Shown here: positions 7,850 to 13,933 of the stretch, piece by piece
How positions within the stretch are numbered: position 1 is the stretch's first letter
Layout of the letters: each line of letters begins with the position of its first letter
Assembly (NCBI GenBank): GCA_009774615.1
Contig: VSOC01000101.1
Location: 1 to 13,933, forward strand
Length of the DNA stretch: 13,933 nucleotides
Source: Lachnospiraceae bacterium
GTDB lineage: Bacteria > Bacillota > Clostridia > Lachnospirales > Lachnospiraceae
Direction: 5' to 3'
Position numbers and translations under genes: made by a program
The notes under the pieces: model-generated
What the model saw: the letters and a program-made list of their open reading frames with translations, nothing else
The model's database searches: none
Told to the model about the DNA's origin: nothing

Positions 7850-9112
7850 TTATTGCAGCTTTTTCATCCATTTTTGTTTAAACTGCTCTATTTCAGAATC
7901 GGTATAAAAATGTTTTAATTTAGGATTATCAGCATAGTAATAATCAAAATATTCTTTGTTTAATTTAACCTCTTCTTTAAATCTTTTATACATATAGGAA
8001 TATACTTTTTCCTCTCCCTGATTTGCATTTTTAAGCGAAAAATCAGGCTTATTTAAAAATTCGCCAATAACATTTTCTAACTGATTTAATTTTTCACATT
8101 TATAAACTAAAACTTGAATGTTATCCTGTTCAATAATAGAATATCCCTTTTCTTTATCAAAAGGATAATTATAAATATCTACATCCAGCAACGCCTTAAT
8201 TTCATAATCAAACCATGAAAATTCATCAGCTTTGTTTTTTGTAATTTCTTTTCCTAAATGTTCAAAAGAATAATCTAAACTTTTTTCAAACGTACAGATT
8301 CTTTCTTTCAATGTCTGAGAGTCTAGCTTACTCTTCTTACTATAATCGCCAAATAAATAAATCCAACTATTTCCATAATGAACTAATGGCCAGATATCAG
8401 CATCACTCCCCTGAAAAAATAATGACAGATCTCTTGAAATTGGTTCACGTACACCTGTAATAATCTTAACTGGATGCTTCTTAATTTCAGCAATTATTTT
8501 TCTGCAGACATCTGACATATCAGCATCAGCATTAAGTGCATAGGCTAATGAGTGCAAATGAAAGCTTTTTAGAGGATTTGACCAATAAATACTTGCAGAA
8601 CCAACTTTACCCGGCTGATATATCCATACCAATGATGGTTGGGATAATATATCACAATACCATTTTATCCCCCATCCTAAAAGATTTCTGATAACCATAT
8701 CTATACTAATTTTTTTAAAAAAATTAATATTATTCTTTAATGGTTCAATTTTCTTTTCCGTTTCATGATTCAAATAAAGTGCTATAAACAGAGCATAATA
8801 AGTGCATATATTTATATTTTTTGATGCCTGCAGTTCATTAATCATTTCTTTATAATACTTTTCACTTGCAATAATAACCAATACATCATCTTTATCATAA
8901 TTATTAATTATTGTTTTTGCTGATAAAATTTTTTTTCCAAAAAACTCATTTTTTTTTGGGTTTGTTTCACAAAATCCTTCAATTTCAATTTCCATTTGCA
9001 AAAAAAGCTCAGCAACTTTATTGCCATATACACCAGTCCCATACACAAATATTTTTTTTTCAAACAAACAAGAAATTTGATGTGTTAACTCATAATCTAT
9101 TATTTTTATCAT
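7850..9112 (-). CDS. Two-domain protein: N-terminal Rossmann-like domain plus PAPS-dependent sulfotransferase
   Basis: The 420-aa protein has two parts. Residues 1 to about 125 look like a Rossmann nucleotide-binding domain: KKIFVYGTGVYGNK with the GxGxxG pattern at Gly25, Gly27 and Gly30, then strand-helix alternation (EIEGFCETNPKK, DVLVIIASEKYYKEM), as seen fused to capsule and glycan enzymes. From about residue 155 a sulfotransferase domain is indicated by the 5'-phosphosulfate-binding loop YQPGKVGSASIYWS (Lys169, Gly171, Ser172) and the 3'-phosphate motif VREPISRDLSLFF with Arg222 and Ser230. A histidine-rich FHLHSL lies between them. No signal peptide or membrane segment is evident, so it should act in the cytoplasm on a precursor. 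It sits directly upstream of the PAPS-making genes. The acceptor is unknown. The gene is very AT-rich. Its ribosome site (AAAGG, 13 nt from the ATG) is poorly spaced. Confidence 0.8.
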   Translation of the reverse strand: MIKIIDYELTHQISCLFEKKIFVYGTGVYGNKVAELFLQMEIEIEGFCETNPKKNEFFGKKILSAKTIINNYDKDDVLVIIASEKYYKEMINELQASKNINICTYYALFIALYLNHETEKKIEPLKNNINFFKKISIDMVIRNLLGWGIKWYCDILSQPSLVWIYQPGKVGSASIYWSNPLKSFHLHSLAYALNADADMSDVCRKIIAEIKKHPVKIITGVREPISRDLSLFFQGSDADIWPLVHYGNSWIYLFGDYSKKSKLDSQTLKERICTFEKSLDYSFEHLGKEITKNKADEFSWFDYEIKALLDVDIYNYPFDKEKGYSIIEQDNIQVLVYKCEKLNQLENVIGEFLNKPDFSLKNANQGEEKVYSYMYKRFKEEVKLNKEYFDYYYADNPKLKHFYTDSEIEQFKQKWMKKLQ

Positions 9113-9129
9113 TTATTTTTATCAACCTT

Positions 9130-9168
9130 TTCTCAGATTATATCGCTGTGCTATTCATATTTATTAAA
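9130..9168 (-). promoter_or_regulatory. Candidate promoter ahead of the sulfotransferase-cys operon
   Basis: In the 73-nt gap between the 374-aa gene and the sulfotransferase gene, the minus strand carries a perfect TATAAT hexamer at 9142-9137. The best -35-like sequence is a poor TTAATA with about 19 nt spacing. If used, transcription would start about 18 nt before the sulfotransferase ATG. In this AT-rich DNA a TATAAT can arise by chance, so this is tentative. It would allow the sulfotransferase and cys genes to be expressed without the surface-protein genes upstream. Confidence 0.3.
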
Positions 9169-9185
9169 ATTTTTACCGACTTTTA

Positions 9186-10310
9186 TCAAAGCATTTCCCA
9201 AACCCATTCTCCAATTGTTTTATTTTTTATCAATCTTCCATCCTTTATCAATACAATAGGAAACAAGGTAAGATAATTTATCATATCACACAATTTATAT
9301 CTCCCTTCTCCTGTGCATCTGTCATAAAATAAACTTCTATATCCTTCATAGTAAAAATGGCTGCTTTTTATTTCTCTTATCGTTTCTCCTATTAAATATT
9401 TTTTAATACATTCTGCTTCAGATACCAAAATTTCATTTTTTAAAGAATCAAATAAAATACCATTTTCAATATAAATCTCTTGTTGTCCAAGTTTATAAAT
9501 TTTTGAATATTTTCCCAGATTATTTTCTCTGATTTCTATAATTTTTTTATTAAACACCCCTCTAATATGGTGAATATTTCCATAAACATCTTCTTCAAAC
9601 ATTGATGGACAGTTTATTTCAAACGTTTGCTGTTTCCCGGAATCAAGAAGAATCATCACAAGTTCTGTTTTATCATAAAATATTCTACGAAACAAAACCA
9701 TATTAGGATAAGCATAAACTCCTCGAATAGCTATATTTCCTGAACAATAAATAATAGTACATAAGTGTTCCTCTTGATTTAATTCATATCTGCACAAATA
9801 ATTTTGATTTTCATAAACTAAAGAAAAAAAAAGATACTCTCCTACAATACATGCACTATCTGTTCTAATATTCTCAAATAAATTTTCGTCACTTTCACAT
9901 TCTCTAGCTATCAAAGAACACCATTGCTTGTCTTTAAATTTTAATAATCCATTAACTCCATATCTTTTTATTTCTTTCCCTTTATATGGCAAAACAATTA
10001 AATCATCTTGATAAATCAAAATATTTGAATAATAAAATCCTGCTTTATCAACTTGATTTTCTTGTAATTCTATCGTTGATATCTGTTTTTTCAAACAGTC
10101 ATAAACAAGGAGATGCTCTACAGCTGGTGAATAAATAATAAGATTGCGTTTCAACGCTACTAACCTTATTTTTTTTTCTGTGAATTTCCACGGTAAATAT
10201 ACTTCTATCATTGATTTTCCAGAAGGAACATGTATCATTATTAAACATCTCGAAAGACATTCAATTAAATAAATAGCATTTTCCATCTTCAATCCAGCAC
10301 TAAAATACAT
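9186..10310 (-). CDS. Protein of unknown function, possible beta-propeller, in sulfation cluster
   Basis: I do not recognise a family for this 374-aa protein. It is built of alternating short hydrophobic and charged strands with repeated units such as RNLIIYSPAVEHLLVYD, SNILIYQDDLIVLPYKG and GEYLFFSLVYENQNYLCRYE, which look like four-stranded blades of a WD40- or Kelch-like propeller; the number of blades cannot be judged by eye. No signal peptide or convincing membrane helix is seen, so it is probably cytoplasmic. I chose the ATG at 10310 because AAGGAGA lies 5 nt upstream; the open frame extends 15 codons further but passes through a 10-bp hairpin there. It is AT-rich like the sulfotransferase it precedes (11 G/C in 9421-9480), suggesting the two genes travelled together. 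A role in presenting or recognising the sulfation acceptor is only a guess. Confidence 0.6.
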   Translation of the reverse strand: MYFSAGLKMENAIYLIECLSRCLIMIHVPSGKSMIEVYLPWKFTEKKIRLVALKRNLIIYSPAVEHLLVYDCLKKQISTIELQENQVDKAGFYYSNILIYQDDLIVLPYKGKEIKRYGVNGLLKFKDKQWCSLIARECESDENLFENIRTDSACIVGEYLFFSLVYENQNYLCRYELNQEEHLCTIIYCSGNIAIRGVYAYPNMVLFRRIFYDKTELVMILLDSGKQQTFEINCPSMFEEDVYGNIHHIRGVFNKKIIEIRENNLGKYSKIYKLGQQEIYIENGILFDSLKNEILVSEAECIKKYLIGETIREIKSSHFYYEGYRSLFYDRCTGEGRYKLCDMINYLTLFPIVLIKDGRLIKNKTIGEWVWEML

Positions 10311-10327
10311 GACACTCTCCTTGCATA

Positions 10328-10357
10328 GGATGCAGACCAATGTCGATGTCTGCATCC
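10328..10357 (-). promoter_or_regulatory. Strong leader hairpin just upstream of the 374-aa gene
   Basis: On the minus strand GGATGCAGAC and GTCTGCATCC form a perfect 10-bp stem with a 10-nt loop. It ends about 6 nt before the AAGGAGA ribosome site of the 374-aa gene and about 120 nt after the stop of the 337-aa secreted-protein gene. There is no U-tract after it, so it is not an ordinary intrinsic terminator. It may be an mRNA-processing or stabilising structure that sets different levels for the surface-protein and sulfation genes, or a protein-binding dyad. Confidence 0.5.
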
Positions 10358-10478
10358 CGTAACTTTTCCATAATTATTTTTAAAATATTATCCAGTTACT
10401 TTTGTACCAATGTGACTGTAAATATTCTTCTATGTTTTACAGGAAAAACTTTATTATTTACATTTTTTATAGATTAAA

Positions 10479-11492
10479 TTACTGAATAGCAATAGTTTCT
10501 GTTACGCCTGTACTGAGTTCAATATTTAAAGAATTACCTGCATTAGCACCAAGTGCACCCGTTTTGAATGTTAACTTTCCATTAGCAAATGTAAACTGAT
10601 TTCCTGCTGTCCATACAACCTGTGTTCCATCAGTACGTACAACAGTTACTTTTTTAATAGTAACAGCAGCATCTGTTACCGTCAGTGTATTTGCAGTTGC
10701 ACTAACACTTGAAGCAGAAAATACAGAATCTTTATGTTCTTTATAACTCCAGGTTACTTTAATCTCCGGGAATTTAACATCATCTCCCCATGTTGCTTTT
10801 GTATTCACTGCACCAGTCAATATAAACGAACAATCATTCCAATCGCTTAAATCAGCATCACCCTTTTTTACATATTCATATTTATCATCTGTCGAATTAT
10901 AACCGGGTTCATAATTATCGGGCACACCAGCAACAGTTGTTGTAATTGTAGCTGCACCAGTAGATGTAAGTGCTGCTGCTTTAGCATTTGTAGTTGCATC
11001 ATCAGTAATTGCAAGATAAAGCTTATTCTCTGTATCATCAGATTCAAATTCCGCACTTTCTGCATATTTAACGATAGCATCCCCAGCAGTTTTCTGTTCC
11101 AGTTTAACGGTTACATCAATATCCTGGGCATTTTCATTTGTAACTGTTTGCGCTGCACTCTTCTCTGAATATGTATTCTCAGAAGTTTCAAAGAAAATAC
11201 CTGTATCTCCCGAAAATGTGGCACTTGTATATTTTTCATTATTTGTTGCTTTAATTAAGCCATTCGGATCTGCAATGTAATCATATGTACCAGCTGGAAT
11301 TGTCGGCAAAGTAACCTGAAGTGTAGGATACTTCATTTCTCCGCCTTCATATGAACCTGTACCTTCTGCTACACCAGCAGAAGATGTCGTAGTATCGCCC
11401 TCACCCTCTGCAAATACCATCATTGTACTTCCAAATGCCATGCTCGTTGCTAAAGTAACTGCTGCAAATTTCTTTAAATTTTTTTTGCTCAT
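10479..11492 (-). CDS. Secreted surface protein of unknown function with Sec signal peptide
   Basis: The 337-aa protein starts at an ATG with AGGAGG about 8 nt upstream, a strong site suited to high expression. Residues 1-28 form a Sec signal peptide (basic MSKKNLKKF, a hydrophobic core, cleavage after VFA at 28). The mature protein is acidic, very rich in Thr, Ala and Ser, and predicted by eye to be mostly beta strands, with the segment TLPTIPAGTYDYIADPNGL near residues 60-80. I recall similar 'YD-DPxGLI' segments in other secreted Lachnospiraceae proteins of unknown function, but cannot confirm this here. There is no LPXTG motif, WxL motif or C-terminal membrane anchor; it ends TGVTETIAIQ. 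It lies 39 nt after the membrane-anchored gene, so the pair is an operon and the proteins may interact outside the cell. Confidence 0.75.
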   Translation of the reverse strand: MSKKNLKKFAAVTLATSMAFGSTMMVFAEGEGDTTTSSAGVAEGTGSYEGGEMKYPTLQVTLPTIPAGTYDYIADPNGLIKATNNEKYTSATFSGDTGIFFETSENTYSEKSAAQTVTNENAQDIDVTVKLEQKTAGDAIVKYAESAEFESDDTENKLYLAITDDATTNAKAAALTSTGAATITTTVAGVPDNYEPGYNSTDDKYEYVKKGDADLSDWNDCSFILTGAVNTKATWGDDVKFPEIKVTWSYKEHKDSVFSASSVSATANTLTVTDAAVTIKKVTVVRTDGTQVVWTAGNQFTFANGKLTFKTGALGANAGNSLNIELSTGVTETIAIQ

Positions 11493-11531
11493 TTAATTTT
11501 CCTCCTATTTTTTATAATTTTATTATACGAA

Positions 11532-12062
11532 CTAACTTTCAACAATAATCGTTAAGCCAATTCGTAATGTGCTGAGTGTGTTTTGGTTCTCATCAATTAA
11601 ATGATAAATTACAACACATTCATAATTCCCGGCTTCCAATGGCTCATCCAATATAATTTCTTCTAAACGGCCTCCCCTTGGTATAACCGGAGATTTATAC
11701 AAAACCTTTGTTTCATCACTTTCCAGGACAATATCAAAATATACATCATTGGTATTTGTTTCTACATTTTCCACTACAGCATCATAAGATGCTTCTTTTC
11801 CTGTAGAAAAACGCCATGTTGTATTCATTGTTACTGTATAAAACCCTGGTGCTACAGTTTCTTGTGTTTCTGTAATTCCTTCCAATACACGCTCTACATT
11901 TTCAGGAGTGATGACCACATTTCGCTTCTCCTCTTCCGGTTCCGCATTACGTGACAGCAGAAGAATGATAATGATGCCAATTAATGCAGCTATTACCAAC
12001 ACAACGGCAACACCTATGAAAATACCTCCTTTTTTTATTTTTTTCTGCTCCTGTTCATTCAT
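11532..12062 (-). CDS. Membrane-anchored extracellular protein of unknown function
   Basis: The 176-aa protein has a short charged N-terminus (MNEQEQKKIKKG), one strong membrane helix at about residues 13-37, an acidic linker (EPEEEKRN), and a C-terminal domain of about 125 residues that looks like a beta sandwich (GFYTVTMNTTWRF, NVYFDIVLESDETKVLY-type strands, EAGNYECVVIYHL). With positive charges before the helix it should sit with its C-terminal domain outside. I chose the ATG at 12062, 8 nt after AGGAGG; an in-frame GTG at 12065 is an equally possible start. It is followed after 39 nt by the secreted-protein gene. I do not recognise a named family. It could be an accessory or assembly factor for its neighbour, but this is inference. 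Confidence 0.7.
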   Translation of the reverse strand: MNEQEQKKIKKGGIFIGVAVVLVIAALIGIIIILLLSRNAEPEEEKRNVVITPENVERVLEGITETQETVAPGFYTVTMNTTWRFSTGKEASYDAVVENVETNTNDVYFDIVLESDETKVLYKSPVIPRGGRLEEIILDEPLEAGNYECVVIYHLIDENQNTLSTLRIGLTIIVES

Positions 12063-12092
12063 CACATAAGCCTCCTCTTGAAAACGTTATCT

Positions 12093-12126
12093 ATATCTAT
12101 TCCTCTAGATAATCAGGAATAAATAT
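12093..12126 (-). promoter_or_regulatory. Inverted repeat in the leader of the surface-protein operon
   Basis: On the minus strand ATATTTATTCC and GGAATAGATAT form an 11-bp stem (one G-U pair when RNA) around a 12-nt spacer, ending about 17 nt before the AGGAGG of the membrane-anchored gene. It could be a leader-RNA hairpin or, as an AT-rich dyad, a DNA operator. I found no convincing -35/-10 pair between 12127 and 12240, so the promoter position of this operon is not settled. Confidence 0.35.
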
Positions 12127-12239
12127 CTATTACTTACATTTTAGATTCAAAAATCCCCCATACTTTACATGCCCCAAAATAAAAAGCATCAAGATTAAAT
12201 TTTAACAATTAAGAAAATAATATAAAATTAAAAATAAGG

Positions 12240-12481
12240 CACATTGGTCACCCAATTCTGGATGATACAGGAAATAAAAACTTAATCCATTCCCCACTTC
12301 GCTCCCTAGTACATCACCGATACAATCATCCATGTTCCCAGGGTCCTGGCCTACCCAATCCGCAGGTTTCCCCGCCTTCTAAGGCCGTATCATCTTTTAT
12401 ATTATCAGGAACCCGCCTTCTGGTCCTTTCGGTGAAACCTCCGCTCATCACGGAAATTTATCCAGACTGCTGTTCATTTGA
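12240..12481 (-). ncRNA. Candidate structured guide RNA (omega-like) downstream of the TnpB-like gene
   Basis: This non-coding stretch directly after the tnpB stop is where TnpB guide RNAs are normally encoded. Read on the minus strand it is rich in possible pairings: AGGTTTC (12440-12434) with GAAACCT (12370-12364), 7 bp; GTTCCT (12412-12407) with GGGAAC (12339-12334), interleaved with the first so that both together would make a pseudoknot; local hairpins at 12374-12385 and 12338-12349; and ATTGG-GTGA-CCAAT at 12256-12243, a 5-bp stem with a GNRA loop, near T-rich sequence. GATGATAC (12394-12387) could pair with GTATCATC (12268-12261), or the latter with GGATGAT at 12331-12325; these are alternatives. 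AGAAGGCGGG occurs twice (12421-12412 and 12380-12371). The 3' end and any guide segment cannot be placed. No protein frame is convincing here. Confidence 0.5.
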
Positions 12482-13861
12482 TCAATTATTTATTTCCTTT
12501 ATTTCATCATCTTTCATCTCATTATCGTTCATTCCATCAGCTTTCACTCCACCCGACTGCTTCAAAACCTTCCCCTCCATCCCCCTCTTCAGCACATTCC
12601 TTGCCGTATTCACCTTTTCTTCCAGTTCTTCCCCACAGCTTCCGCAACGAAAATAGCTATCCTTCCTGCTTCCCATTCCCCCACATTTGCTGCAAAGATT
12701 ACTGATATCCTTCCCCAGAACCTCCACAATCTCCACTCCATGCTCCTTACATTTCTGTTCCAATCTCCCTCGAATATATCCCCTCTGCCACAGAGCCACG
12801 GAGTTATTAATTTTCCTATTAATCCCCCCGCCCTGGCTTTTCGGAAGCTTTACCAGGTAAATCACCCCCGGCTTTTCTTCCTCCAGAAATCGATTCAGTT
12901 CATGGTTAATATAACTGTGCATGGTTTCCGTCATCCGGTGTTTCTTCGCCAGATACTTCTTCCTTCCCGGATTACTCTCCCTGTTTCGGTGATAGCTTGC
13001 CGTCTGCGCCCGCATCCAGTCCGCATATTCCGTCTGGTACTTGCCCAAATCCTCTCCATATCCATTCCCATTGTCCACCGTCAGCATCGTATACATCCCC
13101 AGGGAAATCCCTATCCGGTTCTGGTAATCCTCATGGCTTTTCATCTCCACATTTACTGGCACATGAATCTGTATGCTATGCTCTCCCGGATTGATTTTCA
13201 GATAAATCTGGCTTTTATACTGGCAGTTGTCGGTCAATGGAATAAAAATCCTCTTTCTTTTTTCTTTGCTGGCAATGCTGATTCCATGATTTTCATAGCG
13301 ATACGCCTTCGCCGACAGCGAAAATCCTGACCCCTGAGCCGCATAAGGCTTTTTATGGTATTTCCTCACCTGCCTGCAAAGATAGTTCTGCAGCTTCTCC
13401 TCATCCACCTTCCCGGCCAGTTCCCGGTATTTTCCTTCCATTTCCCTGGGCAATGCTATCGGTTCACGCTTTAACACGGACGAAAACGCATTGGTTACCT
13501 TCATTAAAAACCGAAGATAATGTTTCTCTTCTGCCGAAAAGCCTTCATTCTTCCCCAGCAGTTCCAGAACCTTATTCTTCGTCCTTGTCCACTGGCTTTT
13601 AATATCTCCCAGCGCATCAAATACGGCAAGATAAAAGTACACCGACGGCATCTTAAGCGTCCCCCGAAGCCCGCTTCCCGTCATTTCATTCTGGACGGTA
13701 TAGCCCGGATAGAGTTTTTCCAGACTTCCCACACCGCTGTAACGGCTGTAGACGTAGTTTTTTACTGTGCGGTAATCCTCTGCAATTTCCTTAAGTTTAG
13801 CCATATCCTCATCGGAAATTTCGCCTTTGCTGTACTGGTGAACCGTCTTGCAGACAAACAT
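12482..13861 (-). CDS. TnpB-family (IS605 OrfB-like) protein with inactivated RuvC nuclease site
   Basis: TnpB proteins are RNA-guided nucleases of IS200/IS605 and IS607 elements and ancestors of Cas12. This 459-aa protein (ATG at 13861, with GGGAGGG 4 nt upstream; the frame extends 21 codons further without a good site) keeps the family layout: a helical N-terminal part, a RuvC-like domain from about 246, a zinc ribbon with Cys390, Cys393, Cys406 and Cys409, and the conserved NTARNVLKRG at 418-427. The catalytic residues are gone: the RuvC-I motif usually GIDLG is GISLG (Ser253), the RuvC-II glutamate falls at Val337 in IYLVKLPK, and the RuvC-III RD-V-NAA is EKVNTA (Lys416). The frame is otherwise intact, so this looks like selection for a DNA-binding role, as in TldR RNA-guided repressors. 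An acidic tail (about 435-459) follows. No TnpA is present. Confidence 0.85.
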   Translation of the reverse strand: MFVCKTVHQYSKGEISDEDMAKLKEIAEDYRTVKNYVYSRYSGVGSLEKLYPGYTVQNEMTGSGLRGTLKMPSVYFYLAVFDALGDIKSQWTRTKNKVLELLGKNEGFSAEEKHYLRFLMKVTNAFSSVLKREPIALPREMEGKYRELAGKVDEEKLQNYLCRQVRKYHKKPYAAQGSGFSLSAKAYRYENHGISIASKEKRKRIFIPLTDNCQYKSQIYLKINPGEHSIQIHVPVNVEMKSHEDYQNRIGISLGMYTMLTVDNGNGYGEDLGKYQTEYADWMRAQTASYHRNRESNPGRKKYLAKKHRMTETMHSYINHELNRFLEEEKPGVIYLVKLPKSQGGGINRKINNSVALWQRGYIRGRLEQKCKEHGVEIVEVLGKDISNLCSKCGGMGSRKDSYFRCGSCGEELEEKVNTARNVLKRGMEGKVLKQSGGVKADGMNDNEMKDDEIKEINN

Positions 13862-13875
13862 CTTTCCCTCCCGCC

Positions 13876-13894
13876 AAAAATGGCTGCAAAGCCA
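13876..13894 (-). terminator. Weak terminator-like hairpin just upstream of the TnpB-like gene
   Basis: On the minus strand TGGCT-TTGC-AGCCA (13894-13881) is followed at once by five Ts. The stem is only 5 bp, so termination would be weak. It lies 15-33 nt before the start codon, and could end transcription from a gene beyond the right edge or be a leader structure of the TnpB-like gene. It may also be chance. Confidence 0.2.
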
Positions 13895-13933
13895 GTGTTT
13901 ATCAGCATTCCCTCCGATTTGCAAAAACTATAG

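Noticed and set aside
10328..10357. Intrinsic terminator for the 337-aa gene
   Set aside because: The stem is strong but is followed by ATGCAAGGAG on the minus strand rather than a run of Us, so termination is not supported.
10868..11080. Minus-strand frame with repetitive Met/Gln/Leu sequence
   Set aside because: It is a different reading frame of the Ala/Thr-rich part of the 337-aa secreted protein; the repetition comes from that low-complexity coding sequence.
12240..12481. CRISPR array or IStron group I intron after the TnpB-like gene
   Set aside because: There is no regular repeat-spacer pattern (only one 10-nt repeat, twice), and I see no group I intron core elements.
12740..13330. 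Plus-strand open frame of 196 codons opposite the TnpB-like gene
   Set aside because: It is fully antisense to a recognisable protein; its composition (Pro, His, Ile, Leu) is that of a shadow frame.
12240..13933. A complete IS200/IS605 insertion sequence
   Set aside because: There is no TnpA gene in the window, I could not define matching left and right ends, and the TnpB catalytic site is lost, so I call only the protein and its candidate RNA.

Overview
The window looks like chromosomal DNA of a low-to-mid GC anaerobic Firmicute, most likely a Lachnospiraceae-type gut Clostridium. The grounds are strong GGAGG-type ribosome binding sites, the style of the secreted proteins, and the TnpB-like protein; the assignment is from memory of related proteins, not a search. 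Every gene I can support lies on the minus strand, so transcription runs from right to left.

In transcription order: (1) 12482-13861, a TnpB-family protein (IS605 OrfB type) whose zinc ribbon is intact but whose three RuvC catalytic residues are all replaced (Ser253, Val337, Lys416). It is followed at about 12240-12481 by a non-coding stretch full of potential pairings, a good candidate for its guide (omega-like) RNA. No TnpA is visible. (2) 10479-12062, two genes for surface or secreted proteins: a membrane-anchored extracellular protein and a 337-aa protein with a Sec signal peptide. (3) 7850-10310, two AT-rich genes: a 374-aa protein of unknown function that may be a beta-propeller, and a 420-aa protein joining a Rossmann-like domain to a PAPS-dependent sulfotransferase domain. 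(4) 550-7803, a compact sulfate module: cysD, a cysN-cysC fusion, cysQ, and a sulfate ABC importer (binding lipoprotein, two permeases, ATPase). (5) 1-553, the N-terminal part of a GT-B glycosyltransferase whose start overlaps the ATPase stop codon.

The genes in blocks 3-5 form a coherent pathway. Sulfate is imported, converted to APS by CysD/CysN and to PAPS by the CysC domain, and used by the sulfotransferase; the by-product PAP is removed by CysQ. No PAPS or APS reductase is in the window, and a sulfotransferase and a glycosyltransferase sit at the two ends. This points to sulfation of a surface glycan or other surface molecule rather than cysteine synthesis, and recalls NodP-NodQ-NodH of rhizobia. 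Base composition is mosaic: the glycosyltransferase, the 374-aa gene and the sulfotransferase are much more AT-rich than the cys genes between them.

The two most interesting points are the nuclease-dead TnpB with its candidate RNA beside a surface-protein operon, which resembles the recently described TldR RNA-guided repressors, and the self-contained sulfation module.
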